NCBI GenBank assembly: GCA_958352815.1
Contig: CATWQA010000033.1
Span: 1 to 27,100 of the forward strand
Length of the DNA stretch: 27,100 bases
Source: an uncultured Eubacteriales bacterium
Lineage (GTDB): Bacteria; Bacillota; Clostridia; Monoglobales; Monoglobaceae
Direction of reading: 5' to 3'
The stretch's first letter is position 1; each line of letters starts with the position of its first letter. The translations under genes and the position numbers were made by a program. This document shows positions 7,914 to 15,816 of this stretch, piece after piece. Below the pieces are notes generated by a model. The model saw only the letters and a program-made list of their open reading frames with translations, did no database searches and was not told the DNA's origin.

Positions 7914-7929
7914 ATCTCCCATTGTAACA
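7914..7929 (-). promoter_or_regulatory. Putative extended -10 promoter of spoIID-queA-tgt
   Basis: The minus strand reads TGTTACAAT (7929-7921), an extended -10 element, about 50 bases before the spoIID ATG; the start point would be near 7914. No good -35 box is seen. I could not match the sequence well to a SigE-type sporulation promoter. Confidence 0.4.
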
Positions 7930-7989
7930 TATATTTTCAAAAAAATCTATATTTAAATTAAATAATTTGCCCATAATATAAAAAATCAT

Positions 7990-8018
7990 TTGACATAATG
8001 GAGATATTGTCATATAAT
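7990..8018 (+). promoter_or_regulatory. Consensus sigma-A promoter of the asd-dapA-dapB operon
   Basis: TTGACA (7990-7995), 17 bp, TATAAT (8013-8018): a perfect consensus. Transcription should start near 8025, leaving about 30 bases before the asd start codon, which is too little for a lysine riboswitch. Confidence 0.88.
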
Positions 8019-8054
8019 TATATATACCAATGAATTCAAGGAGGAATTAGAACA

Positions 8055-9155
8055 TTGAAACAGTTTGACATAGGAATTATCGGAGCAACGGGTATGGTTG
8101 GCCAGCGTTTTATTACGCTTCTTCACGATCACCCCTGGTTTAAAATAAAGCTGCTTGCCGCTTCGCCCAGAAGCGCAGGCAAGAAATATATTGAAGCTGT
8201 GGGCAGCCGCTGGGCTATGAGCGAGAACATTCCCCAGTCGGTTAGGGACATGGTTCTCTACGACGCAACGGCGGACGTTGAGAAAATCGCCGAGCAGGTT
8301 GACTTTGTGTTCTGCGCGGTTGACATGAAAAAGGACGAGATTAAGGCGCTGGAGGAGCGTTATGCAAAAGCTGAATGCCCTGTTGTTTCTAACAACTCGG
8401 CTCACAGGCACACACCTGACGTTCCCATGATTATCCCTGAGATTAATCCCCAGCACCTGGAGATTATCCCGGCGCAGCGCGAGAGACTGGGCACAAAGAG
8501 AGGCTTTGTTGCCGTTAAGTCCAACTGCTCTTTGCAGTCGTACCTCCCGGCTCTTGCGGTTATAAACAGCAAGTATCCCATTGACCGTGCCATTGTTACA
8601 ACATATCAGGCAATCTCCGGCGCAGGCAAAACCTTTGAGACATGGCCGGAAATGGTTGACAACCTTATTCCGTACATCGGCGGAGAAGAAATGAAGTCCG
8701 AGGTTGAGCCCAACAAGATTTTGGGCAAGATTGAGGGCGGCGAAATCGTTCCCTCAGACGAGCTTCAAATCGAGTGCCAGACATACAGGGTGCCCGTTTC
8801 CGACGGTCACACGGCTGCCATATTCTTCTCGTTTAAGGACGGGGTCAGCAAGCCCTCCGTTCAGGAAATTGAGGATATGTGGAAAGAGTTTAAAGGCGAG
8901 CCTCAGACCCTTGAATTGCCCCATGCACCCAAGCAGTTTATACATGTATATACTGAGGATGAAAACCCCGATATGCCCCAGATTAAGTCTGCCCGTGAGA
9001 TTGACGGCGGAATGGCAATATCCTGCGGCCGCCTGAGAGAGTCCACACAGTACGACTACAAAATGGTTTCCATGAGCCACAACACCCTGAGAGGTGCGGC
9101 AGGCGGAGCGGTTCTGCTTGCAGAGCTCCTTGCGGCAAAGGGCTATCTTGATTAG
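8055..9155 (+). CDS. asd: Aspartate-semialdehyde dehydrogenase
   Basis: 366 residues. The enzyme reduces aspartyl phosphate to aspartate semialdehyde with NADPH, the branch point for lysine/DAP, threonine and methionine. The dinucleotide loop GIIGATGMVGQRF is at 7-19, the catalytic Cys in VKSNCSLQ is C158, and the acid/base His in VSDGHTAA is H252. The sequence follows the archaeal/fungal-type branch of Asd (SNNSAHRHTPDVPMIIPEIN, TYQAISGAGKTFETWPEM) rather than the E. coli type. The start is TTG at 8055 with AAGGAGG at 8038-8044; the frame has no better start nearby. It is the first gene of the operon. The next start codon follows after 13 bases. Confidence 0.97.
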   Translation: MKQFDIGIIGATGMVGQRFITLLHDHPWFKIKLLAASPRSAGKKYIEAVGSRWAMSENIPQSVRDMVLYDATADVEKIAEQVDFVFCAVDMKKDEIKALEERYAKAECPVVSNNSAHRHTPDVPMIIPEINPQHLEIIPAQRERLGTKRGFVAVKSNCSLQSYLPALAVINSKYPIDRAIVTTYQAISGAGKTFETWPEMVDNLIPYIGGEEMKSEVEPNKILGKIEGGEIVPSDELQIECQTYRVPVSDGHTAAIFFSFKDGVSKPSVQEIEDMWKEFKGEPQTLELPHAPKQFIHVYTEDENPDMPQIKSAREIDGGMAISCGRLRESTQYDYKMVSMSHNTLRGAAGGAVLLAELLAAKGYLD

Positions 9156-9168
9156 TGAGGTGTTTGTC

Positions 9169-10575
9169 ATGAAAAAGTTATTTATCTTGTTTATAGCGGC
9201 TTTCGCCATTATCACGATAAACGCATACGCCGCCGAGGATATAACCGGAACGTATGAGGGCTGGTATTACGCGGATCAAGGACAGACGGGACTTACTCTC
9301 ACTGTCAACAAGGACGGCAGCGGAGTGTTTGAATTTTATAACATGCCCGGCAAGTCAAATGCGGCAAGCGGCTCCTACACCGTTACGGTATCAGAGGAAA
9401 ACGGGCAGTATATTGTCACAGGCGATGAATGGATTGACCGCCCGTCCACCTACATTTTTGTGTCTCTCGAGGGAACCCTTAAGGACGGTGTTTTTTCGGG
9501 AAGCGTGAACAATTCAAGCTGGGAGTTCGTATTAATGAAGAATACCGACGCCTATGCTGAGGTCAGCGGCAAGGTCTTTGGCAGCCACAGATATGAGGTT
9601 TTTACGGATTCAAAAACATGGTATGACGCAGAGGCGTACTGCGAGTCCTTGGGCGGACATCTTGTTACCATAAACAGCGCCGAGGAGCAAGAATTTATAG
9701 AACAGCTCCTCTCGGACTATCCCGACGCCGACTACATGATAGGAACCCATCGAGACCTTAACGAGTTTTCGTCATGGGTAACAGGGGAGGCAATGACCTA
9801 TACCAACTGGGGCACGCCCCAGCCCGACAACACGGGCGGAAGCCAGAACACAGGCGTTATATGCAACGGCAGACGTAACGGCGGCTCCTCCTATAACATA
9901 GAAAAGGGGCAGTGGGATGACAACGGCGACCGTTATTACGCTTTCATTTGCGAATGGGACGGCTGGTCAGACGCTGCCGAGTGGTCAACCCCCGAGCTTC
10001 AGGAGGCGGCTGACAAGGGTCTTATTCCGGACGTTCTTGTAGGCAAGGATATGACTGAGCCTATAACCAGAGGCGAGTTTGCCGCCGTGTCCGTAAACCT
10101 CTACGAGGCTATGACGGGAGGCAGGGCGGTTATGTCCTCAAGCGCGGAATTTAAAGATATTTCCGATAACGAGAACAGAAACTATATTTTAAAGGCGTAT
10201 AACATCGGCGCCGTAAGGGGATATTCCAGCACGGAATACGCTCCAGATGCACTGCTCCAGCGTGAGGAGCTGGCGGCAATGCTTACAAGAGTTTATAAAA
10301 AGAGCGAATGGCCTGACTGGACAATCGAGAACGACGACAATTACACAATCAACTATTCGGGCGTTCAGAAATTTGCGGATGACGACCAGATTTCAGAATA
10401 TGCAAAGCCAAGCGTATACTTCCTTGTAAAGTACGGTGTTTTGAGCGGCGTGGGAAACAATATGTTCGCTCCCAAAAACTCAACTCCGGCTCAGGAAGCG
10501 GCAGGCTATGCAAATGCCACAAGGGAGCAGGCGGTTGTCATGTCTCTGAGAAGCTTCCAAAATTTAAATGATTAA
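9169..10575 (+). CDS. Secreted C-type lectin domain protein with SLH repeats
   Basis: 468 residues from ATG 9169, which begins a clear signal peptide (MKKLFILFIAAFAIITINAYA); the frame is open further upstream, but that part overlaps asd. Residues about 23-125 form a beta-rich, lipocalin-like region (ITGTYEGWYY, GSYTVTV, WEFVLMK). Residues about 134-263 match a C-type lectin fold: KTWYDAEAYCESLGGHLVTI, YMIG, NWGTPQPDN, GQWDDNG and FICEW. The QPD triplet (218-220) with WDD (249-251) occupies the calcium/sugar-binding site; QPD is typical of galactose-type lectins, though specificity cannot be assumed. Residues about 265-460 hold SLH repeats (ITRGEFAAV, FKDISDNE, LLQREELAAML, KFADDDQISEYA). It is likely a wall-anchored carbohydrate-binding protein. 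Its place between asd and dapA, with an 8-base overlap of the alternative dapA frame, is unusual. Confidence 0.85.
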   Translation: MKKLFILFIAAFAIITINAYAAEDITGTYEGWYYADQGQTGLTLTVNKDGSGVFEFYNMPGKSNAASGSYTVTVSEENGQYIVTGDEWIDRPSTYIFVSLEGTLKDGVFSGSVNNSSWEFVLMKNTDAYAEVSGKVFGSHRYEVFTDSKTWYDAEAYCESLGGHLVTINSAEEQEFIEQLLSDYPDADYMIGTHRDLNEFSSWVTGEAMTYTNWGTPQPDNTGGSQNTGVICNGRRNGGSSYNIEKGQWDDNGDRYYAFICEWDGWSDAAEWSTPELQEAADKGLIPDVLVGKDMTEPITRGEFAAVSVNLYEAMTGGRAVMSSSAEFKDISDNENRNYILKAYNIGAVRGYSSTEYAPDALLQREELAAMLTRVYKKSEWPDWTIENDDNYTINYSGVQKFADDDQISEYAKPSVYFLVKYGVLSGVGNNMFAPKNSTPAQEAAGYANATREQAVVMSLRSFQNLND

Positions 10576-10591
10576 GAAAGGACATGTAAAT

Positions 10592-11482
10592 ATGGCTAAG
10601 ACGTTACCATTTACCGGCTCGGGCGTAGCAATTGTAACCCCCTTTGACGGACTAAAGACTAATTACGAAACACTCGGCGACTTAATCGAATATCATATTG
10701 AAAACAAAACAGACGCGATTATAATATGCGGCACAACAGGCGAGGCTTCAACAATGCCTGACGAGGAGCACCTTGCGGCTATAAAATATACCGTTGACAA
10801 GACTGCGGGTAGGATCCCCGTAATAGCGGGCACAGGTTCCAACGACACCGGTCACGCCGTTCAGCTTTCCAAAAAGGCTGAGGAGCTGGGAGCAGACGGC
10901 ATTCTGTCCGTTACTCCCTACTACAACAAGGCGACCCAGAAGGGCTTGGTTCAGCACTTTACGGCTATTGCAAACGCCGTAACAATCCCTGTTATACTCT
11001 ACAATGTCCCGTCAAGAACGGGCACGGCTATGAGCATTGCCACTCTTAAGGAGCTTGCCAAGGTTGATAATATTGTTGCCGTAAAGGAAGCCAGCGGAAA
11101 CATCAGCTTTGCTTCAAAGGTTGCGGCTGAGGTTCCGGAGCTCTATATTTATTCGGGCAATGACGACATGATTTTGCCCCTGCTCTCAATAGGAGCCAAG
11201 GGTGTTATCTCGGTTGTGGCAAACATTTGCCCTAAGGAAACCCACGATATTTGCCAATACTTCTTTGACGGTGAAGTTGAAAAATCAAGAGAGCTACAGC
11301 TTAACATGCTTGATTTGATTGACGCCTTGTTTATTGAGGTCAACCCCATTCCCGTTAAGACAGCCATGAGACTTATGGGCTGGAATGTGGGAAACTTAAG
11401 GCTTCCCCTGTGCGACATGGATGAGGGCAACCTTGAAATTCTGAAAAAGTCCCTTGCGGATTTTGGCGTTAAGGGCGAATAA
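10592..11482 (+). CDS. dapA: 4-hydroxy-tetrahydrodipicolinate synthase
   Basis: 296 residues from ATG 10592 (AAGAAAGGA upstream); an earlier in-frame ATG at 10568 overlaps the lectin gene and adds eight residues not found in the family. DapA condenses pyruvate with aspartate semialdehyde, the first step of the DAP/lysine branch. The (beta/alpha)8 barrel shows GTTGEAS (T48-T49), SVTPYYNK, YNVPSRTG (Y137) and the Schiff-base lysine in VAVKEASGN (K165). NPIPVKTAM near the end is also typical. Length and residues are complete. It is translated in one unit with dapB, 25 bases downstream. Lysine sensitivity cannot be read with confidence. Confidence 0.97.
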   Translation: MAKTLPFTGSGVAIVTPFDGLKTNYETLGDLIEYHIENKTDAIIICGTTGEASTMPDEEHLAAIKYTVDKTAGRIPVIAGTGSNDTGHAVQLSKKAEELGADGILSVTPYYNKATQKGLVQHFTAIANAVTIPVILYNVPSRTGTAMSIATLKELAKVDNIVAVKEASGNISFASKVAAEVPELYIYSGNDDMILPLLSIGAKGVISVVANICPKETHDICQYFFDGEVEKSRELQLNMLDLIDALFIEVNPIPVKTAMRLMGWNVGNLRLPLCDMDEGNLEILKKSLADFGVKGE

Positions 11483-11507
11483 AATACAGAGAAAGACAGT
11501 GATACAA

Positions 11508-12275
11508 ATGACAAATATACTATTAAGCGGCGCCAACGGATACATGGGTCGCACCGTAACCCGGGTATGCCAAGAGAACGACAAGGTTAAAATCGTTGCG
11601 GGCTACGATATTAACACAGCTCAAAACGGCGGCTTTCCCGTTTATTCGGACTTATCCGAACTTGACGGCTTAGGCGAGGAAATTCATGCTATTATTGACT
11701 TTTCACATCCCGCCCTGTTTGACTCCCTTTTGGACTACGCGGTAAGAACAAAAACCCCTGCTGTTTTCTGCACGACCGGTCTGTCCGAGGAGCAGGTTTC
11801 GGCAATGAAAAAGGCAGCCGAAACAAGCCCCATATTCTTTTCCGCCAACATGTCTCTGGGCATCAATCTTTTGATTGACCTTGCCTGCAAGGCGGCAAAG
11901 CTCTTAGAAGGCAGCTTTGATATTGAAATCGTGGAGAAGCACCACAACAAAAAGCTGGACGCTCCCAGCGGAACGGCTCTTGCCATTGCGGACGCTATTT
12001 CCGACACTGTTGACTTTAACGCCGAGTATGTCTATGACAGACACTCGGTGAGAAAGCGCAGAGACAAGTCCGAAATAGGTATCCATGCGGTTAGGGGCGG
12101 CACAATTGTCGGCGAGCACGACGTTATATTTGCCGGAACCGATGAGGTTATTGAAATTAAGCACAGCGCCGCTTCCAAAGAGGTTTTTGCGGCAGGCGCT
12201 GTTAAGGCGGCGATATTTATGAACGGCAAGCCTGCCGGAATGTACAGCATGACAGACCTTATTGCCGAATATTAA
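11508..12275 (+). CDS. dapB: 4-hydroxy-tetrahydrodipicolinate reductase
   Basis: 255 residues from ATG 11508; the frame is open further upstream over the dapA end, but MTNILLSGANGYMGRTV is the usual N-terminus. The ribosome site is weak (AGAGAAAGA). DapB reduces the DapA product to tetrahydrodipicolinate with NAD(P)H. It shows the nucleotide loop SGANGYMG (7-14), CTTGLSEEQ, FSANMSLGIN, and the signature EKHHNKKLDAPSGTAL with H145-H146 and K149 as proton donor/substrate contacts. AVRGGTIVGEHDV is the C-terminal conserved part. It follows dapA in the operon; the later DAP genes are not in this window. Confidence 0.97.
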   Translation: MTNILLSGANGYMGRTVTRVCQENDKVKIVAGYDINTAQNGGFPVYSDLSELDGLGEEIHAIIDFSHPALFDSLLDYAVRTKTPAVFCTTGLSEEQVSAMKKAAETSPIFFSANMSLGINLLIDLACKAAKLLEGSFDIEIVEKHHNKKLDAPSGTALAIADAISDTVDFNAEYVYDRHSVRKRRDKSEIGIHAVRGGTIVGEHDVIFAGTDEVIEIKHSAASKEVFAAGAVKAAIFMNGKPAGMYSMTDLIAEY

Positions 12276-12307
12276 TTAAACAAATATTTTGTAACGGAGG
12301 TTATCTT

Positions 12308-12760
12308 ATGATTAAGACTATTACCGACATTGAATTTTTCCCGGAGATAGCGATTGTTACTCTCAATAACATTCCCAATACTCCCGACAGTATCGCAAGC
12401 ATACTGGGGATTATCTCTGAAAACGAAATCAGCATTGATATGATAAGCCAGACAGCGCCATACAAGGATAAGATTAATCTTTCATTCACTCTGGCACAGG
12501 AGGACTTGGGGAAGGTTATCGGGCTCACGGGAAAGTTTAAGTCCTTAGCTCCCTCAATATCGGCGGACATAAACGGCAACAACACAAAAATTCTCCTCTC
12601 CGGAGAGGGCATGAGAACCGAGTGGGGAGTTGCGGCGGAGCTGTTTGCCGCTTTTGCAAAGGAGAACATACGGGTTAAGCTGATAACCACAGCTGAAACC
12701 GAAATTTCATGCCTGATCGACATTAAGGATGTTGAGACGGCTAAGAATATTTTGCTGTAA
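12308..12760 (+). CDS. Stand-alone tandem ACT-domain protein (aspartokinase regulatory-like)
   Basis: 150 residues with AACGGAGG upstream of ATG 12308. The sequence aligns by eye with the C-terminal regulatory half of class I aspartokinases. The first ACT domain (about 13-78) has VTLNNIPNTPDSIASILGIISENEI, IDMISQ and LSFTL. The second (about 92-150) has ILLSGEGMRTEWGVAAELFAAFAKENI and TTAETEISCLI. There is no kinase domain (KFGG motif absent). In B. subtilis-type aspartokinases a similar beta subunit arises from an internal start in lysC; here it is a separate gene at the end of the lysine operon. It may bind lysine or threonine and control a catalytic aspartokinase encoded elsewhere, or act as an independent sensor. 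The fold is well supported; the partner and ligand are inference. Confidence 0.8.
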   Translation: MIKTITDIEFFPEIAIVTLNNIPNTPDSIASILGIISENEISIDMISQTAPYKDKINLSFTLAQEDLGKVIGLTGKFKSLAPSISADINGNNTKILLSGEGMRTEWGVAAELFAAFAKENIRVKLITTAETEISCLIDIKDVETAKNILL

Positions 12761-12766
12761 ACACTG

Positions 12767-12805
12767 TGTGCTGCGCCGCATTGCGGGGCGGCACATTGTA
12801 TTTTT
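12767..12805 (+). terminator. Terminator of the asd-dap operon
   Basis: A 14-bp GC-rich stem (12767-12780 with 12782-12795, one G-U pair and one mismatch, tight turn) is followed by TTGTATTTTT. It lies 7 bases past the stop of the ACT gene. Confidence 0.82.
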
Positions 12806-12838
12806 AAACCGCAGCATAAAAGTACAAGGAGAACTGTT

Positions 12839-14467
12839 ATGATAAAACCACAGCTGAGGGCGGCATTTTTTATATGCGTCTTTCTGACGCTTTTTTCTAT
12901 GACCGCCTTTGCCGAGCCGAGCCATGACGGATATATAGTAAAATTTAAGGACGGAGCAAATATTCCCTCTTTAAACGAGCAGGTCAACACCCTCACTCCC
13001 GCCATACCCTCCGAAAATATATACGGGCTTACAAATGAAACAGAGGACTATATAGAGCTTCTGAAAAACAGCGGCGACGTTGAATACATAGAGCCAAACC
13101 ATATTATGACAATTCCCGATGAGGAAATGGAGTTCGGTATGAACACGGCAAACAGTCTTGAGCAGTTTGCCACCCTGTCGGACTTAGGCTTTTCGGAGCC
13201 AAACGACCCGCTGTACAGCAGGCAATGGCAGCTATCCGCCGTTAACGCAGGAGCAGGTTGGGCAGCAGGAGCCTCGGATAAGAAAATCAGAATTGCGGTT
13301 ATTGACAGCGGAGACCCGTCAAGGCATCCGGACATAACCCTGAACGTCGGCGAGAGCAAGGACTATACAGGCACCTCAGTGTACGACACCTATGGGCACT
13401 CAACCTTTATCTCCGGTTTAATCGGGGCAAACACCAACAATAACCTCGGCATAGCGGGCATACTTGAAAACGTGGAAATTATCCCCTTAAAGGTATGCGT
13501 TGAAAAGAACACCACCTTTCTCACTATTGCCACTGCCATGAATGACGCCATTGACCTGTACGACTGCGACGTAATTAACCTGAGCCTTTGCTCCGACGTA
13601 ATTACCAACGGTATGCTTGCGGCAATTCAAAAAGCAGTGGACAACAACATAATAGTGGTTGCCGCCGTGGGAAATTCGGGAGCAAGCAAGCTGTTGTATC
13701 CCGCCGCGTGCGACGGAGTTATTGGGGTTGGCTCGGTTACGAGAACTCTAACCTGGGCTTCCCACAGCCAGCACAACGCCTCTGTTGACGTTGCCGCTCC
13801 GGGCTTTGGAGTGTATTCAACTTATCTGTCCAACTCCTCGGGGAAGATTACCTATTCGTATACAACAGGCACGGGCACTTCCTATGCTGCGCCTCATGTT
13901 GCCGCCGCCGCGGCGGTTGCAAAATACTTTAAGCCCGACATTAACCATGACGAGTTTATGGAGGTTCTGGAAAACACCTGCGTGCAGAATGGAGCCTATA
14001 CGAAAAAGAATGACTATTACGGTTACGGACTGGTAAACATTGAGGGGATAATTAACTATCTCACCGCTGAACCATTGCCTTCTTCCTCTCCCTCCGAAGG
14101 CTTTGCCGATGAGGAGAGCATATTTATCAGCTCATTTACACCTACTGTTAATGTAGATGATTTTTCAAGCCTGACCACCACTTTGGAAATCACAAATAAC
14201 TCAGACGAGTCCGTAACGGGAAATCTGTATTTGGTCTCATACACAGAGTTTGAGGATCATGAGGGAAACGTGTTTAATATACCAATCGACACAACTGTTG
14301 TAAACAATATAACGGTGAGTGCAAACTCCGTCAACTCCTCAGCAAGTTTGAGAAACCTAACCTGTTCGTTGGATAGCTCAGGGCTCCGCTCATACGTTAA
14401 GGTCTATTTCTGGGATGAAAATATGCAGCCCCTAACAGAGCCCTTTGAATATGAGATAAAGTATTAG
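12839..14467 (+). CDS. Secreted subtilisin-like serine protease (S8)
   Basis: 542 residues, ATG 12839 behind AAGGAG. Signal peptide to MTAFA (25). Residues about 26-95 form an inhibitor/propeptide domain (DGYIVKFKDG, VEYIEPNHIM). The catalytic domain follows: Asp in IRIAVIDSGD (D156), His in YGHSTFISGLIG (H187), oxyanion Asn in VAAVGNSG (N279) and Ser in GTGTSYAAPH (S348). The triad is complete, with GHST in place of the common GHGT. A Pro/Ser-rich linker (412-420) leads to a C-terminal beta domain (about 425-542, SLTTTLEITNNSDESVTGNLY) that I do not recognise; it looks like an Ig-like module for export or binding. No sorting signal or SLH repeat is seen, so release to the medium is likely. 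No promoter is obvious, so it may be read through the preceding terminator. Confidence 0.93.
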   Translation: MIKPQLRAAFFICVFLTLFSMTAFAEPSHDGYIVKFKDGANIPSLNEQVNTLTPAIPSENIYGLTNETEDYIELLKNSGDVEYIEPNHIMTIPDEEMEFGMNTANSLEQFATLSDLGFSEPNDPLYSRQWQLSAVNAGAGWAAGASDKKIRIAVIDSGDPSRHPDITLNVGESKDYTGTSVYDTYGHSTFISGLIGANTNNNLGIAGILENVEIIPLKVCVEKNTTFLTIATAMNDAIDLYDCDVINLSLCSDVITNGMLAAIQKAVDNNIIVVAAVGNSGASKLLYPAACDGVIGVGSVTRTLTWASHSQHNASVDVAAPGFGVYSTYLSNSSGKITYSYTTGTGTSYAAPHVAAAAAVAKYFKPDINHDEFMEVLENTCVQNGAYTKKNDYYGYGLVNIEGIINYLTAEPLPSSSPSEGFADEESIFISSFTPTVNVDDFSSLTTTLEITNNSDESVTGNLYLVSYTEFEDHEGNVFNIPIDTTVVNNITVSANSVNSSASLRNLTCSLDSSGLRSYVKVYFWDENMQPLTEPFEYEIKY

Positions 14468-14476
14468 AATAAAATC

Positions 14477-14516
14477 AAATCACCTCTAATATTATGATAT
14501 TACGAGGTGATTTTTC
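14477..14516 (+). promoter_or_regulatory. Hairpin/terminator that contains the next gene's ribosome site
   Basis: AAATCACCTC (14477-14486) pairs with GAGGTGATTT (14504-14513). The stem continues as TAATAT/ATATTA with one bulged C and closes on a 4-base loop; a run of five T (14511-14515) ends it. It looks like the terminator of the S8 gene, yet GAGGTGA (14504-14510) is also the only Shine-Dalgarno site for the ATG at 14517, six bases away. The formed hairpin would both stop transcription and hide the ribosome site. Confidence 0.75.
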
Positions 14517-15407
14517 ATGTTTGTAATCAAGCTTAAAACTCTGCTGCTGTATGCGGCTGTGCTTATAATATCACTTATTGTGGGGGTAGCATCCTTTTAT
14601 TGCCTAAAGGGACAGACGCCCCATATTGTGGAGAGCTTTAAAGAAAATGAGTCCGTTGAGCTGCCCATAATTATGTATCACGGGCTTACCGAAAACCCGT
14701 CCAAGGTCAACACCTATGTTATCCCCGTTTCGGACTTTGAAAGCGACCTGAAATATCTGAAAGAAAACGGGTACACCGCCGTGTTTATGCAGCAAGTTAT
14801 AGACTATGTTGAAGGGAACGGAGAGCTTCCTGAAAAGCCTGTTGTCCTGACCTTTGACGACGGCTTTGAAAATAATTACGAGTACGGTCTGCCCCTCTTT
14901 GAGAAGTACGACATGCGGGGCGTTGTCTCGATTGTAGGGAAGTACACAGAGGATTACTCTAAAATATCGGACGAAAATCCCGAGTATGCATACCTGAATT
15001 TTGAGACCATCAGCAAAATGGTTGACAGCGGCAGGTTTGAAATGGCAAATCACAGCTATAATATGCACAGCCTGCCCAAGGACAAAGGGAACGCCGACAA
15101 CAGAAAAGGAGCGGCACAGACCGCAGGGGAAAGCGACGAGGTGTATCGTGAAAAGCTGACGACTGACACCGAAAAGAACCAAAAACTTCTTACAGATAAC
15201 TGCGGCATTACCCCCAACGTCTACACCTACCCCTATGGGGAGCTCACCAAAACCTCCGAAGCTATTCTGCGGGATTTAGGCTTTAAAGCCACCCTGTCCT
15301 GCATGGAGAATATGAATTATGTCACCAAAGGCAGCAGCGAAAGCCTGTTCTGTCTGTGCAGATATTTAAGAGATAATAAAAGGTCGGTTCAACAAATTTT
15401 GAATTAA
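14517..15407 (+). CDS. Membrane-anchored polysaccharide deacetylase (NodB family)
   Basis: 296 residues. An N-terminal membrane anchor (about 7-28) is followed by a NodB homology domain: IIMYHGLTE (51-59), metal/catalytic motif LTFDDGF (111-117, Asp pair 114-115), the metal-binding H-S-x3-H motif NHSYNMHS (H179, H184), and YPYGE (238-242), where the usual arginine motif lies. CE4 enzymes of this class remove acetyl groups from peptidoglycan or other N-acetylated glycans outside the membrane, often giving lysozyme resistance; related proteins also act in spore cortex formation. The substrate here cannot be told. The start is ATG 14517 with GAGGTGA six bases upstream inside a hairpin (see that entry). 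A terminator directly follows the stop. Confidence 0.93.
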   Translation: MFVIKLKTLLLYAAVLIISLIVGVASFYCLKGQTPHIVESFKENESVELPIIMYHGLTENPSKVNTYVIPVSDFESDLKYLKENGYTAVFMQQVIDYVEGNGELPEKPVVLTFDDGFENNYEYGLPLFEKYDMRGVVSIVGKYTEDYSKISDENPEYAYLNFETISKMVDSGRFEMANHSYNMHSLPKDKGNADNRKGAAQTAGESDEVYREKLTTDTEKNQKLLTDNCGITPNVYTYPYGELTKTSEAILRDLGFKATLSCMENMNYVTKGSSESLFCLCRYLRDNKRSVQQILN

Positions 15408-15431
15408 AAAAGGGAGCTTGCGCTCCCTTTT
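15408..15431 (+). terminator. Terminator of the deacetylase gene
   Basis: GGGAGC (15412-15417), loop TTGC, GCTCCC (15422-15427) with A-run before and T-run after. The hairpin is almost identical to the one at 15817-15842. Confidence 0.9.
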
Positions 15432-15460
15432 GCTAAAGCCTACGTTTAAGTATATATGTA

Positions 15461-15650
15461 TATTTTGATAAAGGCTTTGCCTTTGAAACCATTGCCGAGC
15501 CCATATTCCGCCCTCATCGGCAACAACTTAGTTTTATTATTGACATTGCATACTTTGTGCGAACCGGAATAATATGAGCCGTCCCACTTCAAAGAAGTGG
15601 GGTCACACCCAAACCGCGGCGGCAATGTTGCCAAAGCCTTTATCAAAATA
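15461..15650. repeat. 190-bp foldback element
   Basis: The first 19 bases (15461-15479, TATTTTGATAAAGGCTTTG) are the exact reverse complement of 15632-15650. Weaker inverted similarity continues inward (ATTGCCG near 15493 and CGGCAAT near 15620). The layout is that of a small foldback or MITE-like element; no transposase is nearby. Confidence 0.75.
15578..15622 (+). repeat. Dispersed 45-base hairpin core, copy 1
   Basis: The core begins GCCGTCC and contains CCCACTTC-AAA-GAAGTGGG (15583-15601) followed by GTCACA. By direct comparison it matches 39 of 45 bases of the minus strand at 27100-27056. Two of the six differences are the two partners of one stem base pair (C-G here, A-T there). Confidence 0.85.
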
Positions 15651-15660
15651 CTGTTGCCTA

Positions 15661-15705
15661 CCCGCCGCGGCGCTTGGGGAGGTCGGGCAAGCGCAACGGG
15701 GCGGG
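15661..15705. repeat. GC-rich nested hairpin
   Basis: CCCGCC (15661-15666) pairs with GGCGGG (15700-15705), and inside it GCGCTTG (15670-15676) pairs with CAAGCGC (15688-15694). It is much richer in G and C than the flanks and marks the right part of the island. Confidence 0.7.
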
Positions 15706-15816
15706 CGCTAGACATACCAATGTAAGGATACAAATCAGCCGATATTATGATTAAAATAAAATTTAAAATCCACAATATTCAAATATCAAAACATCATCTT
15801 TAAAACAATCGGGTTT

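Larger units (their letters stand above)
15432..15816. other. Gene-free island with foldback repeats
   Basis: About 385 bases without a credible gene lie between two near-identical terminators. The island holds a 19-bp perfect inverted repeat spanning 190 bp (15461-15650), a small hairpin core shared with the end of the window (15578-15622) and a GC-rich hairpin (15661-15705), all in AT-rich flanks. The only long frame (15446-15775, minus) starts with TTG, has no ribosome site and reads across the repeats, so I do not call it a gene. Confidence 0.75.

Noticed and set aside
8019..8054. Lysine riboswitch in front of asd
   Set aside because: The promoter places the start point near 8025, leaving about 30 bases of leader, far too short for the roughly 170-base L-box.
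9094..9168. Extended N-terminus of the lectin protein
   Set aside because: The extra 25 codons overlap asd and precede a perfect signal peptide starting at 9169.
15446..15775. Minus-strand frame of 109 codons in the island
   Set aside because: TTG start without ribosome site; it reads through the inverted repeat and hairpins and has no domain I recognise. Most likely a chance frame in repeat DNA.
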